From: Chryseobacterium sp. BLS98
GTDB taxonomy: Bacteria; Bacteroidota; Bacteroidia; Flavobacteriales; Weeksellaceae
Direction of reading: 5' to 3'
Length of the DNA stretch: 64,000 nucleotides
NCBI RefSeq assembly: GCF_001045445.1
Contig: NZ_LFNF01000003.1
Coordinates: forward strand, 620,001 to 684,000
Positions 7,059 through 15,394 of the stretch are shown here, one piece after another. A program made the position numbers and the translations under genes. The notes under the pieces were generated by a model, which worked only from the letters and a program-made list of their open reading frames with translations, ran no database searches and was not told the DNA's origin. Each line of letters starts with the position of its first letter. Within the stretch, counting starts at the first letter, position 1.

Positions 7059-7077
7059 TCGTGAGAGGGCTTTTTTT
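7048..7077 (+). terminator. Attenuator terminator 2
   Basis: Perfect 10-bp GC-rich stem gccctctcac/gtgagagggc (7048-7057, 7061-7070), loop atc, seven T. It ends 35 bp before the ilvE start. Confidence 0.9.
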
Positions 7078-7111
7078 ATTCCTTTTTGTTAATTTTTTTA
7101 AACCCTATACA

Positions 7112-7984
7112 ATGTATTACAGCGACAACACTATCGTGTATTTTAATGGAAATTTTCTCAAGGCAAGCGAAGCTGGGACGGACCTTTACGGGCAATCCCT
7201 GCATTATGGTTATTCCGTTTTTGAAGGCATAAAATCCTATCGCACCGATCAGGGAACCAGGATCTTTAAGGCAGAAGAGCATTATGAAAGACTTAAAAGA
7301 TCGGCAGAGCTCATGCATATTCCATTTCATTATTCAGTTTCCCAACTTAAAGACCTTACCTATGAACTTTTAGAACGCAATGGATTCAGTGATGCTTATA
7401 TCCGGCCGCTCGTAACCTGTTCTCCCAATATGTCACTTTCAAAAGGAAAAGAATCCTATCTGTCCCTGCTTGCCTGGGAATGGAGCAACGGCTATCTCGC
7501 AGACAAAATGAAAATCATGACTTCAGCTTTTCAGCGCCCGAATCCTAAAGCCTTTAAAGTGGAGGCCAAAGTAGGCGGACATTACGTTAATTCTATTCTC
7601 GCCTGTCAGGATGCTAAAGACAAAGGTTATGATGAAGCCCTGTTGCTTGATGAAAACGGAAATGTGGCTGAAAGTTCAGGAGCCAATATATTTTACGAAA
7701 AGGATGGAACATTATTTACCCCTGCAAAAGGAAATATATTGCCAGGCATTACAAGGCAGACGGTGTTTGAAATATGCAGCGAACTGAATATTCCCGTTAA
7801 AGAAAGCTTCTTTAAACCTGAAGAAATGAGAGGTGCCGATGCTGCTTTTTTCTGTGGTACAGCAGCTGAAATCGTAGCGTTGGATTCTTTGGATGATGTT
7901 CCTTTCACCAGGGAATGGAAAGATACGGCAAGTAACAAAGTACAACAGGCATATCTGAAGCGGATAAGACTTCTGTCATTGTAA
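7112..7984 (+). CDS. ilvE: Branched-chain amino acid aminotransferase
   Basis: A 290-residue class IV PLP aminotransferase, catalysing the last step of Ile, Val and Leu synthesis (transfer of the amino group from glutamate). Motifs: HYGYSVFEGIKSYR (31-44), catalytic Lys153 in AKVGGHYVNS, then DEALLLDENGNVAESSGANIF and GNILPGITRQTV. Start at ATG 7112 (MYYSDNTIVYFNG). An upstream GTG at 7061 in the same frame was rejected because it lies in the terminator 2 hairpin. It is the first structural gene of the operon and follows the double attenuator. A 202-bp gap separates it from ilvD, longer than the other gaps in the operon. Confidence 0.94.
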   Translation: MYYSDNTIVYFNGNFLKASEAGTDLYGQSLHYGYSVFEGIKSYRTDQGTRIFKAEEHYERLKRSAELMHIPFHYSVSQLKDLTYELLERNGFSDAYIRPLVTCSPNMSLSKGKESYLSLLAWEWSNGYLADKMKIMTSAFQRPNPKAFKVEAKVGGHYVNSILACQDAKDKGYDEALLLDENGNVAESSGANIFYEKDGTLFTPAKGNILPGITRQTVFEICSELNIPVKESFFKPEEMRGADAAFFCGTAAEIVALDSLDDVPFTREWKDTASNKVQQAYLKRIRLLSL

Positions 7985-8035
7985 ATTTTTAGATTGTAAA
8001 TATTTGATTGTCAATTAAATATATCTACATTTTTA

Positions 8036-8167
8036 ATGATTGAATATTGTATTTTTCTTAAAAGCGAAAATGAAAAATATATTACAAGCTATAGCTTTGG
8101 ACCAAAATTAAATAAAAAACTTCCATTATGGATTCAGGAAAAACTGAAATTTTTGATACTACACTGA
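8036..8167 (+). CDS. Possible small protein between ilvE and ilvD
   Basis: A 43-codon open frame (begins MIEYCIFLKSENEKYITSY, ends KLKFLILH) in the unusually long ilvE-ilvD gap. It is rich in Lys, Ile and Tyr and matches no family I know. It may be a real small gene, a leftover of a longer one, or chance in AT-rich DNA. The only support is an uninterrupted frame filling most of the gap. Confidence 0.2.
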   Translation: MIEYCIFLKSENEKYITSYSFGPKLNKKLPLWIQEKLKFLILH

Positions 8168-8186
8168 AATATGATAAGAACAGTAA

Positions 8187-9878
8187 ATGCAGGATTATAT
8201 GTTAAATAAATATTCAAAAACATTCACACAAAACAGCGAACAGCCTGCTGCAAAAGCAATGCTTTATGGAATAGGCTTTACAGAAGAAGATATGCAGAAG
8301 GCCCAGATCGGGATTGCCAGTATGGGCTACGATGGGAATACCTGCAATATGCATCTCAACGATCTTGCTAAAGTTGTCAAAAAAGGAACCTGGGATCATG
8401 GTCTTGCGGGTTTGATCTTCAATACGATAGGGGTAAGCGATGGAATGAGCAATGGTACAGACGGCATGCGCTATTCACTGGTGAGCCGTGATGTTATTGC
8501 AGACAGTATTGAAGCCATCTGCGGGGCACAATACTACGACGGAATTATCGCATTACCGGGTTGTGACAAAAATATGCCGGGAACTATTATCGCGATGGGC
8601 AGACTGGACAGGCCTTCAATTATGGTGTACGGTGGAACGATAGCTCCGGGGTGTTATAAAAATGAACCACTTAATATTGTTTCTGCCTTTGAGGCCTTAG
8701 GAAAAAAAATAGCCGGAGAAATTTCAGAAGAAGATTTTAACGGCGTGATTAAAAATTCCTGCCCCGGTGCAGGGGCTTGCGGAGGAATGTATACGGCCAA
8801 CACCATGTCTTCTGCCATTGAAGCATTGGGAATGAGTCTTCCGTATTCATCATCGAATCCTGCATTGAGCAAAGAAAAACAGAATGAATGCCTTGAAGCA
8901 GGAAAATATATCAAATTACTGCTTGAGAAAGACATCAAACCGTCGGATATAATGACCCGTAAAGCCTTTGAAAATGCACTTCGCCTCATTGTCATTTTAG
9001 GAGGAAGCACCAATGCCGTTCTTCATTTTATAGCCATGGCAAAAAGTGTCGGAGTTACGATAACTCAAGATGATTTCCAGAAAATGAGCGACTGTACACC
9101 GGTGCTGGCTGATCTTAAACCAAGTGGGAAATACCTGATGCAGGACCTTCATGGGCATGGCGGAACACCTGCCGTAATGAAATACCTGCTGGAAGAAGGA
9201 CTATTGCATGGCGACTGCCTGACCGTTACCGGAAAAACCATCGCTGAAAATCTTGAAGATGTACAGGGACTAGATTTTACAACACAGAAGATCATCAGAC
9301 CCTTATCAGACCCTATCAAAGAAACAGGACATCTCAGAATCCTGTATGGCAACCTCGCAGAGAAAGGAAGTGTAGCCAAAATAACAGGAAAAGAAGGCGA
9401 AAAATTTTCAGGAAAAGCAAGAGTATTTGACGGAGAAAAAGACCTGATCAAAGGAATTGAAAATGGAAGGGTACAACACGGAGACGTTATTGTAATCCGA
9501 CATGAAGGCCCAAAAGGAGCCCCCGGAATGCCGGAAATGCTGAAACCAACAAGTGCCCTGATCGGAGCAGGTCTGGGCGGAAGCGTGGCTTTAATTACCG
9601 ATGGGCGGTTCAGTGGCGGAACCCATGGCTTTGTGGTGGGGCACATTACTCCCGAAGCGTATGAAGGCGGCCTCATCGCTTTTGTAAAAGATAACGACCT
9701 GATTGAAATAGACGCCGTAAACAATACCATACAGCTGAAAGTTTCCGAAGAAGAAATACTGGAGAGAAAAAAGGGATGGCAAAAACCTGAACTCAAAGTA
9801 AAAAAAGGATTGCTTTACAAATATGCACTTACCGTATCATCAGCTGCTGAAGGCTGTGTAACAGACGAAATCACTTAA
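8187..9878 (+). CDS. ilvD: Dihydroxy-acid dehydratase
   Basis: Dehydrates 2,3-dihydroxy acids to 2-oxoisovalerate and 2-oxo-3-methylvalerate, using an Fe-S cluster and Mg. The 563-residue length is normal for the shorter bacterial form. The cluster cysteines are present: Cys53 in DGNTCNMHL, Cys126 in GCDKNMPG and Cys198 in [18 protein letters not shown]. Later motifs [35 protein letters not shown] and GHITPEA are also there. The start may be ATG 8187 or ATG 8199 (MLNKYSKTF), since relatives usually begin near the LNKYSK segment. It is separated from ilvB by 9 bp. Confidence 0.95.
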   Translation: MQDYMLNKYSKTFTQNSEQPAAKAMLYGIGFTEEDMQKAQIGIASMGYDGNTCNMHLNDLAKVVKKGTWDHGLAGLIFNTIGVSDGMSNGTDGMRYSLVSRDVIADSIEAICGAQYYDGIIALPGCDKNMPGTIIAMGRLDRPSIMVYGGTIAPGCYKNEPLNIVSAFEALGKKIAGEISEEDFNGVIKNSCPGAGACGGMYTANTMSSAIEALGMSLPYSSSNPALSKEKQNECLEAGKYIKLLLEKDIKPSDIMTRKAFENALRLIVILGGSTNAVLHFIAMAKSVGVTITQDDFQKMSDCTPVLADLKPSGKYLMQDLHGHGGTPAVMKYLLEEGLLHGDCLTVTGKTIAENLEDVQGLDFTTQKIIRPLSDPIKETGHLRILYGNLAEKGSVAKITGKEGEKFSGKARVFDGEKDLIKGIENGRVQHGDVIVIRHEGPKGAPGMPEMLKPTSALIGAGLGGSVALITDGRFSGGTHGFVVGHITPEAYEGGLIAFVKDNDLIEIDAVNNTIQLKVSEEEILERKKGWQKPELKVKKGLLYKYALTVSSAAEGCVTDEIT

Positions 9879-9887
9879 TAGAACAAA

Positions 9888-11615
9888 ATGAAGAATCTAA
9901 ATGTATCCAGAGAAAAAGAAATCAGTGGAAGCCGGATCATCCTTGAAGCCTTTCTTCAGGAAGGGGTAAAAACGATATTCGGATATCCGGGAGGAGCTAT
10001 TATTCCGATTTATGATGCCCTTTACGATTACAAAGATCAGTTGGAACACATTCTGGTCCGCCATGAACAAGGGGCGGTTCATGCGGCGCAGGGATTTGCA
10101 AGAGTATCAGGAGAAGTAGGCGTGGTGCTGGCTACCAGCGGTCCCGGAGCCACCAACCTTGTGACTGGTTTGGCCGATGCTTTACTTGATAATACTCCTA
10201 TTGTATGCATTACAGGGCAGGTTTTTGAACACCTTTTGGGAACTGATGCATTTCAGGAAATTGATGTGATGAATGTAACCAGCCCCGTTACAAAATGGAG
10301 TTACCAGATCACCGATGCAGATGAACTTTCTGAAGTACTGGCAAAAGCATTTTACATTGCAAGATCGGGAAGACCCGGTCCGGTAGTGATAGATATTACA
10401 AAAAATGCCCAGCTGCAGAAGGTGTTATATAGAGAATATACCCCTTGCAATTCCTTGCGGAGCTACAGGCCGGATCCTGTTCCCGAGATAGAAAATATTG
10501 AAAAAGCAAGTATGCTGATCAATAATGCGGAACGACCTTTTATTATTGCAGGTCAGGGGATTATGCTTGGAAACGCAGAAAAAGAATTCTTGCAGTTTGC
10601 AGAAAAATCAGGGATTCCCGTAGCGTGGACTGTCCTGGGAATGAGTGCTATTCCAACTGATCACCCACAGGCAGTAGGAATGGTAGGGATGCATGGAAAT
10701 TACGGACCGAATATTCTTACCAATGAATGCGATGTTTTGATTGCAGTAGGGATGCGTTTTGATGACCGCGTAACCGGGAAGCTGGACCAGTATGCCAGAC
10801 AGGCCAGAATTATTCATTTAGATATTGACAAAGCGGAAATCAATAAAAATGTAAAAGTTGAAGTGCCCATTCTTGGAAACTGTAAAGAAACCTTGCCTGT
10901 TCTTACCCGGTTCATAAAAGAAAGAGAACATGCAGACTGGCATCAGAAATTTAAAGATTGCTATGAAATTGAGCACCACCAGCTGATTAGTCGCGAACTG
11001 CATCCTTCAGAAGGTGAAATTACAATGGGAGAGGTGATCCGCCATCTGAACGAGATGACAAAAGGCGAAGCTGTAATTGTCAGCGATGTCGGGCAGCATC
11101 AGATGGCAACCTGCAGATACTCAAGTTTCAACCATTCCAGAAGTAATATTACCAGCGGCGGATTGGGAACTATGGGATTTTGTCTTCCAGCTGCAATAGG
11201 AGCAGCTTATGGAGGAACCGGCCGGCAGGTTATTGCGGTGATGGGAGACGGAGGCGCTCAGATGAATATTCAGGAGCTGGGAACACTGATGCAGTACGAG
11301 CCTGATGTCAAGATTTTAATTCTGAATAACTGCTATCTGGGAATGGTAAGACAATGGCAGGAATTGTTTCATGAAGAAAGATATTCTTCAGTAGATATTC
11401 AGAGTCCGGATTTTGTACAGGTGGCCAAAGGTTATCGTATTCCGGGAAAAAGAATTGAAGAAAGGGAAGAACTGGAAGCCGGTCTTAGTGAAATGCTTCA
11501 TCATAAAGGGGCTTTTCTTCTTGAAGTAATGACAGGAAAGGAACATAATGTTTTCCCGATGATTCCTCAGGGGAAAAGTGTTTCAGAAATTGTACTGACC
11601 AACAATAAGACATAA
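9888..11615 (+). CDS. ilvB: Acetolactate synthase, large (catalytic) subunit
   Basis: TPP enzyme making 2-acetolactate and 2-aceto-2-hydroxybutyrate, the first common step of Val/Leu and Ile synthesis. The 575-residue length is typical. Domains in order: TPP pyrimidine-binding domain with FGYPGGAIIP and catalytic Glu60 in RHEQGAVHAAQG; the central FAD-binding domain from about residue 200 (ERPFIIAGQG, GMRFDDRVTG); the TPP pyrophosphate domain with TSGGLGTMGFCLPAAIG and MGDGGAQMNIQELGT near 452. The regulatory subunit gene follows after 19 bp. Confidence 0.95.
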   Translation: MKNLNVSREKEISGSRIILEAFLQEGVKTIFGYPGGAIIPIYDALYDYKDQLEHILVRHEQGAVHAAQGFARVSGEVGVVLATSGPGATNLVTGLADALLDNTPIVCITGQVFEHLLGTDAFQEIDVMNVTSPVTKWSYQITDADELSEVLAKAFYIARSGRPGPVVIDITKNAQLQKVLYREYTPCNSLRSYRPDPVPEIENIEKASMLINNAERPFIIAGQGIMLGNAEKEFLQFAEKSGIPVAWTVLGMSAIPTDHPQAVGMVGMHGNYGPNILTNECDVLIAVGMRFDDRVTGKLDQYARQARIIHLDIDKAEINKNVKVEVPILGNCKETLPVLTRFIKEREHADWHQKFKDCYEIEHHQLISRELHPSEGEITMGEVIRHLNEMTKGEAVIVSDVGQHQMATCRYSSFNHSRSNITSGGLGTMGFCLPAAIGAAYGGTGRQVIAVMGDGGAQMNIQELGTLMQYEPDVKILILNNCYLGMVRQWQELFHEERYSSVDIQSPDFVQVAKGYRIPGKRIEEREELEAGLSEMLHHKGAFLLEVMTGKEHNVFPMIPQGKSVSEIVLTNNKT

Positions 11616-11634
11616 CAATATAAATAGGAAAAAG

Positions 11635-11916
11635 ATGAATTCAGAAAACAGGGAATACACGATAACAGCCTACACAGAAGATTATCTGGGGCTGATTGGC
11701 AGAATCAATGCTATTTTTTCAAGGAGAAGGATTTCTATTGTGAATTTCAATGCAGGACCTTCTGAGATTGAAAATGTGAAAAAATTTGTGATCATTATCA
11801 GGGAACCGGAAGAATCTGTAAGGAAGATTACACAACAGATGGAGAAACAGGTCGATGTTCTGGAAGTTCATTATCACAAAAATCCATATCTGACAGCCAT
11901 TGTACATGCAAGCTGA
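11635..11916 (+). CDS. ilvN: Acetolactate synthase, small (regulatory) subunit
   Basis: A 93-residue ACT-domain protein that binds the large subunit and carries feedback control by branched-chain amino acids. The ACT fold is seen from YTITAYTEDYLGLIGRINAI through ISIVNFNAGPSE and VKKFVIIIREPEE to the final strand VLEVHYHK. It ends right after the ACT domain, so it corresponds to the short enteric IlvN/IlvM type (about 90 residues) and lacks the second domain of IlvH-type subunits (about 160 or more). No frameshift is visible after the stop. The position between ilvB and ilvC supports the call. The paralogue letter is chosen by length. Confidence 0.9.
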   Translation: MNSENREYTITAYTEDYLGLIGRINAIFSRRRISIVNFNAGPSEIENVKKFVIIIREPEESVRKITQQMEKQVDVLEVHYHKNPYLTAIVHAS

Positions 11917-11968
11917 TCAAAAATCAAACTAAGAATAAATCATTAACAACAATAAAAAAATTAAAGAA

Positions 11969-13015
11969 ATGGCAAAATTGAATTTTGGCGGAGTAGAAGA
12001 AAATGTAGTAACAAGAGAGGAATTTCCATTGCAGAAGGCTCAGGAAGTATTGAAAGATGAGGTTGTAGCCGTGATCGGTTATGGAGTACAGGGGCCGGGA
12101 CAGGCACTTAACCAGAAAGACAATGGGATTAATGTAATTGTTGGCCAGAGGAAAAACTCAAAATCCTGGGATAAGGCATTGGCGGATGGATTTGTACCTG
12201 GAGAAACATTGTTCGAAATAGAAGAAGCTCTGCAAAAAGGAACCATTATCTGCTATCTCTTAAGTGATGCGGCCCAGATTGAATACTGGCCGAAAGTAAA
12301 GCAGCATCTTACCCCCGGAAAAGCTTTATATTTCTCCCATGGTTTCGGAATTACCTTTAATGAACGTACCGGAATTGTTCCTCCCGCAGAGGTTGATGTG
12401 TTTCTGGTGGCTCCAAAAGGATCAGGGACTTCATTAAGAAGAATGTTCTTACAGGACCGCGGACTGAACAGCAGTTTTGCCGTATATCAGGATGCTACGG
12501 GAAAGGCAAGGGAAAGAGTAACCGCGTTGGGAATAGCCATAGGAAGCGGTTATTTATTTGAAACAGACTTTAAAAAAGAAGTATTCAGCGATCTTGCAGG
12601 AGAAAGAGGAACACTAATGGGAGCCGTACAGGGAATATTTGCAGCACAATACGATGTTTTAAGGAAAAACGGGCACAGCCCTTCTGAAGCCTTTAACGAA
12701 ACCGTAGAAGAATTGACCCAATCATTAATGCCTTTGGTTGCAGAAAACGGAATGGACTGGATGTATGCCAACTGCAGCACCACTGCCCAAAGAGGAGCGC
12801 TGGACTGGTGGAAACGTTTCAGGGATGCCACTTCTCCATTGTTTGAAGAACTGTATGACAGCGTGGCAAAAGGTGACGAGGCCCAGCGATCCATCGACAG
12901 CAACAGTAAACCTGATTACAGGGAAAAACTTGAAGTTGAGCTTACAGAGCTTAGGGAAAGTGAAATGTGGAGAGCAGGGAAGACCGTCCGCAGCCTCAGA
13001 CCGGAGAACAATTAA
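11969..13015 (+). CDS. ilvC: Ketol-acid reductoisomerase, class I
   Basis: Isomerises and reduces acetohydroxy acids to dihydroxy acids with NAD(P)H and Mg. At 348 residues it is the short class I type. The Rossmann motif GYGVQGPGQALNQ is near residue 36, followed by QRKNSKSWDKA, whose Arg and Ser residues bind cofactor, then SHGFGI and VFLVAPKGSGTSLRR. The knotted C-terminal domain has SDLAGERGTLMGAVQGIF, with the metal-binding Asp and Glu, and ends in EMWRAGKTVRSLRPENN. It is 52 bp after ilvN and 10 bp before ilvA. Confidence 0.95.
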   Translation: MAKLNFGGVEENVVTREEFPLQKAQEVLKDEVVAVIGYGVQGPGQALNQKDNGINVIVGQRKNSKSWDKALADGFVPGETLFEIEEALQKGTIICYLLSDAAQIEYWPKVKQHLTPGKALYFSHGFGITFNERTGIVPPAEVDVFLVAPKGSGTSLRRMFLQDRGLNSSFAVYQDATGKARERVTALGIAIGSGYLFETDFKKEVFSDLAGERGTLMGAVQGIFAAQYDVLRKNGHSPSEAFNETVEELTQSLMPLVAENGMDWMYANCSTTAQRGALDWWKRFRDATSPLFEELYDSVAKGDEAQRSIDSNSKPDYREKLEVELTELRESEMWRAGKTVRSLRPENN

Positions 13016-13025
13016 TCCACCAACT

Positions 13026-14288
13026 ATGATGAAAGAAGAAACGTATCCTTCTGTGCTGAACAATGTTTATAAGGCAGCCCGGAGACTCAGAAATGTAGTC
13101 GTGAGAACCCCTTTGGCCATGAATAACAATCTGTCCGGTATTTATGAGGCAAAAATAAGCTTTAAAAGAGAAGATCTGCAGCAGGTGAGATCCTACAAAA
13201 TCAGGGGAGCTTACAATAAAATGGCCGTGATGTCTCCGGAAGACCTTGCAAAAGGCGTGGTTTGTGCCAGTGCAGGGAATCATGCCCAGGGAGTGGCTTT
13301 TGCCTGCAATACCATGAAGGTGAAAGGAACTATTTTTATGCCTTTACCTACTCCGGGACAGAAACTGGAACAGGTAAAAATGTTTGGGGGCGATTTTATA
13401 GATATTGTTCTTTATGGGGATACTTTTGATGAAGCAAAAGATGCTGCGTTGGAGTTTTGCCGTGATAAGCAAGGGATATTTATTCATCCGTTTGATGATC
13501 AGGATATTATTGACGGTCAGGCTACAGTTGCTTTAGAAATTCTTGAACAGTCGGACGAACCTGTAGATTATCTTTTTGTTCCTATAGGTGGTGGTGGCCT
13601 GGCTGCTGGAATTTGTACGGTATTCCGGGAATTGTCTCCACAGACAAGGATTATCGGAGTAGAACCTTCTGCAGCAGCCAGTATGAAAAAAGCACTGGAA
13701 AACGGAAAACCGGTTCTTCTTGAAAAAATAAGTCGTTTTGTAGATGGTGCTGCAGTGCAGAAAGTAGGTGATCTTAATTTTGAACATTGCAAAAATGTAC
13801 TCTATGAAATGGCTGTTGTGGATGAAGGAATGGTATGTGAAACCATTCTTTTCCTCTATAATAAAGATGCTGTAGTGGTAGAACCCGCCGGAGCCCTGTC
13901 GGTGGCAGCTTTGAAAAAATATGGAGATCTGATTAAAGGGAAAAATGTAGTGTGTATTATCAGTGGAAGCAATAATGATATCACCCGGATGGAAGAGATC
14001 AAAGAAAAAGCTCTTTTATATGCAGGTTTGAAACATTATTTCCTCGTAAGGTTTGCCCAGCGTCCGGGAGCTCTGAAGAACTTTGTTCTGAATGTTCTGG
14101 GACCCAATGATGATATTACTTTTTTTGAATACACGCAAAAAAATTCAAAAGAGAAGGGGATTGCTGTGGTGGGAATCGGATTGAAACAGAGTGAGGATTT
14201 TACGCCACTGTTCAATAATATGAAGAAGCATGATTTTTTTGTCAATTACCTGAATAATGATCCGGCTTTGATGAATCTGCTTATTTAA
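13026..14288 (+). CDS. ilvA: Threonine ammonia-lyase (biosynthetic)
   Basis: PLP enzyme converting threonine to 2-oxobutanoate, the entry to isoleucine. 420 residues from ATG 13026 (a second ATG follows directly at 13029). The longer open frame upstream overlaps ilvC and was rejected. PLP Lys58 is in SYKIRGAYNKM; SAGNHAQGVAFAC and PIGGGGLAAG bind substrate and cofactor phosphate. A C-terminal ACT-like domain starts at about residue 335 (HYFLVRFAQRPGALKNFV), so the enzyme is probably allosterically controlled by isoleucine. It closes the operon. No leuABCD genes are present in the window. Confidence 0.94.
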   Translation: MMKEETYPSVLNNVYKAARRLRNVVVRTPLAMNNNLSGIYEAKISFKREDLQQVRSYKIRGAYNKMAVMSPEDLAKGVVCASAGNHAQGVAFACNTMKVKGTIFMPLPTPGQKLEQVKMFGGDFIDIVLYGDTFDEAKDAALEFCRDKQGIFIHPFDDQDIIDGQATVALEILEQSDEPVDYLFVPIGGGGLAAGICTVFRELSPQTRIIGVEPSAAASMKKALENGKPVLLEKISRFVDGAAVQKVGDLNFEHCKNVLYEMAVVDEGMVCETILFLYNKDAVVVEPAGALSVAALKKYGDLIKGKNVVCIISGSNNDITRMEEIKEKALLYAGLKHYFLVRFAQRPGALKNFVLNVLGPNDDITFFEYTQKNSKEKGIAVVGIGLKQSEDFTPLFNNMKKHDFFVNYLNNDPALMNLLI

Positions 14289-14314
14289 AAATTTGAACTG
14301 ATTAATTATTATGT

Positions 14315-15254
14315 ATTTATGTCTCTCGCGGATTTTACAGATTACGCAGATTTTGCAGATTACACAGATTTTTTGAGCTACAGATTTTAAGGATTGGTAC
14401 AGATGTTTTGAGGATAATTTTTGCAACAGTGGCAATATCGACATCGGAAAATGGAGCGTTAAGAAAATGAATTTTGTGAACGTTAAGAAAATTCTACTGT
14501 TTGAGTGCGGCACCATCATTCAACCGAAGCAACAATATTGAATCCGCACGAGTTTTAGAATTTTTAGAGAACAGGATTCATTTTTAGCGGAAGTTTCCCG
14601 GTCTTGAACTTTTGATTCTTTTATTTCAAGACAAAAGAATATTTATGTCTCTCACAGATTTTGCAGATTACGCAGATTTTTGAGCTGCAGGTTTTAAGGA
14701 TTACCACAGATATTTTGATAGTGGTCTTTACAACAGTGGCAATATCGACATCGGAAAATGGAGCGTTAAGAAAATGAATTTTGTGAACGTTAAGAAAATT
14801 CTACTGTTTGAGTGCGGCACCATCATTGAACCGAAGCAACAATATTGAATCCGCACGAGTTTTAGAATTTTTAGAGAACAGGATTCATTTTTAGCGGAAG
14901 TTTCCCGGTCTTGAACTTTTGATTCTTTTATTTCAAGACAAAAGAATATTTATGTCTCTCACAGATTTTGCAGATTACGCAGATTTTTGAGCTGCAGGTT
15001 TTAAGGATTACCACAGATATTTTGATGGTGGTCTTTACAACAGTGGCAATATCGACATCGGAAAATGGAGCGTTAAGAAAATGAATTTTGTGAACGTTAA
15101 GAAAATTCTACTGTCCGAAGCGCAGGACTTTATTTGATTCTTAACATAGATTGCTACTGCGCAAGTTTTAGAATTTTTAGAGAACAGGATTCATTTTTAG
15201 CGGAAGTTTTCTGGTCTTGAACTTTTGGTTCTTTTGTTTCAGGACAAAAGAATA
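14315..15254. repeat. Three direct repeats of about 310 bp
   Basis: Units begin at 14315, 14641 and 14948 with atttatgtctctc and run head to tail (326, 307 and about 307 bp). Each contains cagatta(c/t)gcagatttt words, a shared core (aacagtggcaatatcgacatcgg, split here as aacagtggcaat and atcgacatcgg), and a conserved last 90 bp with an inverted repeat gtcttgaa/ttcaagac (14601-14608, 14625-14632 in unit 1). Units 1 and 2 are close to identical from the core onward. Unit 3 has a different 55-bp segment at about 15112-15166. No credible gene lies inside. Together with flanks this accounts for the 1.1-kb gap between ilvA and the M28 gene. Confidence 0.85.
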
Positions 15255-15320
15255 ATATTAAATCTCTACATCATTATAAACCCGGACGTGAAGTTATTTG
15301 AATGAAGATTAGAGAATAAA

Positions 15321-15353
15321 AGATTGCTTCGTCGCTATGCTCCTCGCAATGAC
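15321..15353. repeat. Short dispersed element (copy 1)
   Basis: Contains gattgcttcgtcgc and cctcgcaatgac. Its reverse complement matches the element at 26051-26084 with few changes (gtcattgcga...acgaagcaatct). This is a widespread intergenic word family in bacterial genomes. Confidence 0.6.
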
Positions 15354-15354
15354 A

Positions 15355-15394
15355 ATAAAGTTTCGGCGGCCCATTCGGGCCGCCGAAACTTTAT
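15355..15394. terminator. Bidirectional terminator between the ilv region and the M28 gene
   Basis: Perfect 18-bp stem (15355-15372 with 15377-15394) with a 4-base loop. Its 3' arm overlaps the M28 stop codon. The core aaagtttcggcg recurs at 43389. Confidence 0.85.

Noticed and set aside
7061..7111. GTG start extending ilvE upstream by 17 residues
   Set aside because: It lies inside the 3' arm and T-tract of attenuator terminator 2, and the extra residues (RGLFLFLFVNFFKPYT) do not occur in this enzyme family.
9149..9796. 215-codon minus-strand frame within ilvD
   Set aside because: It mirrors the codon pattern of a strongly supported gene, has no family features and no promoter.
12738..13025. 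Extended ilvA frame overlapping the end of ilvC
   Set aside because: The first 96 codons are a shadow of ilvC in another frame; the enzyme's conserved start is at 13026.
14315..15254. Insertion sequence
   Set aside because: No transposase, terminal inverted repeats or target duplication could be seen.
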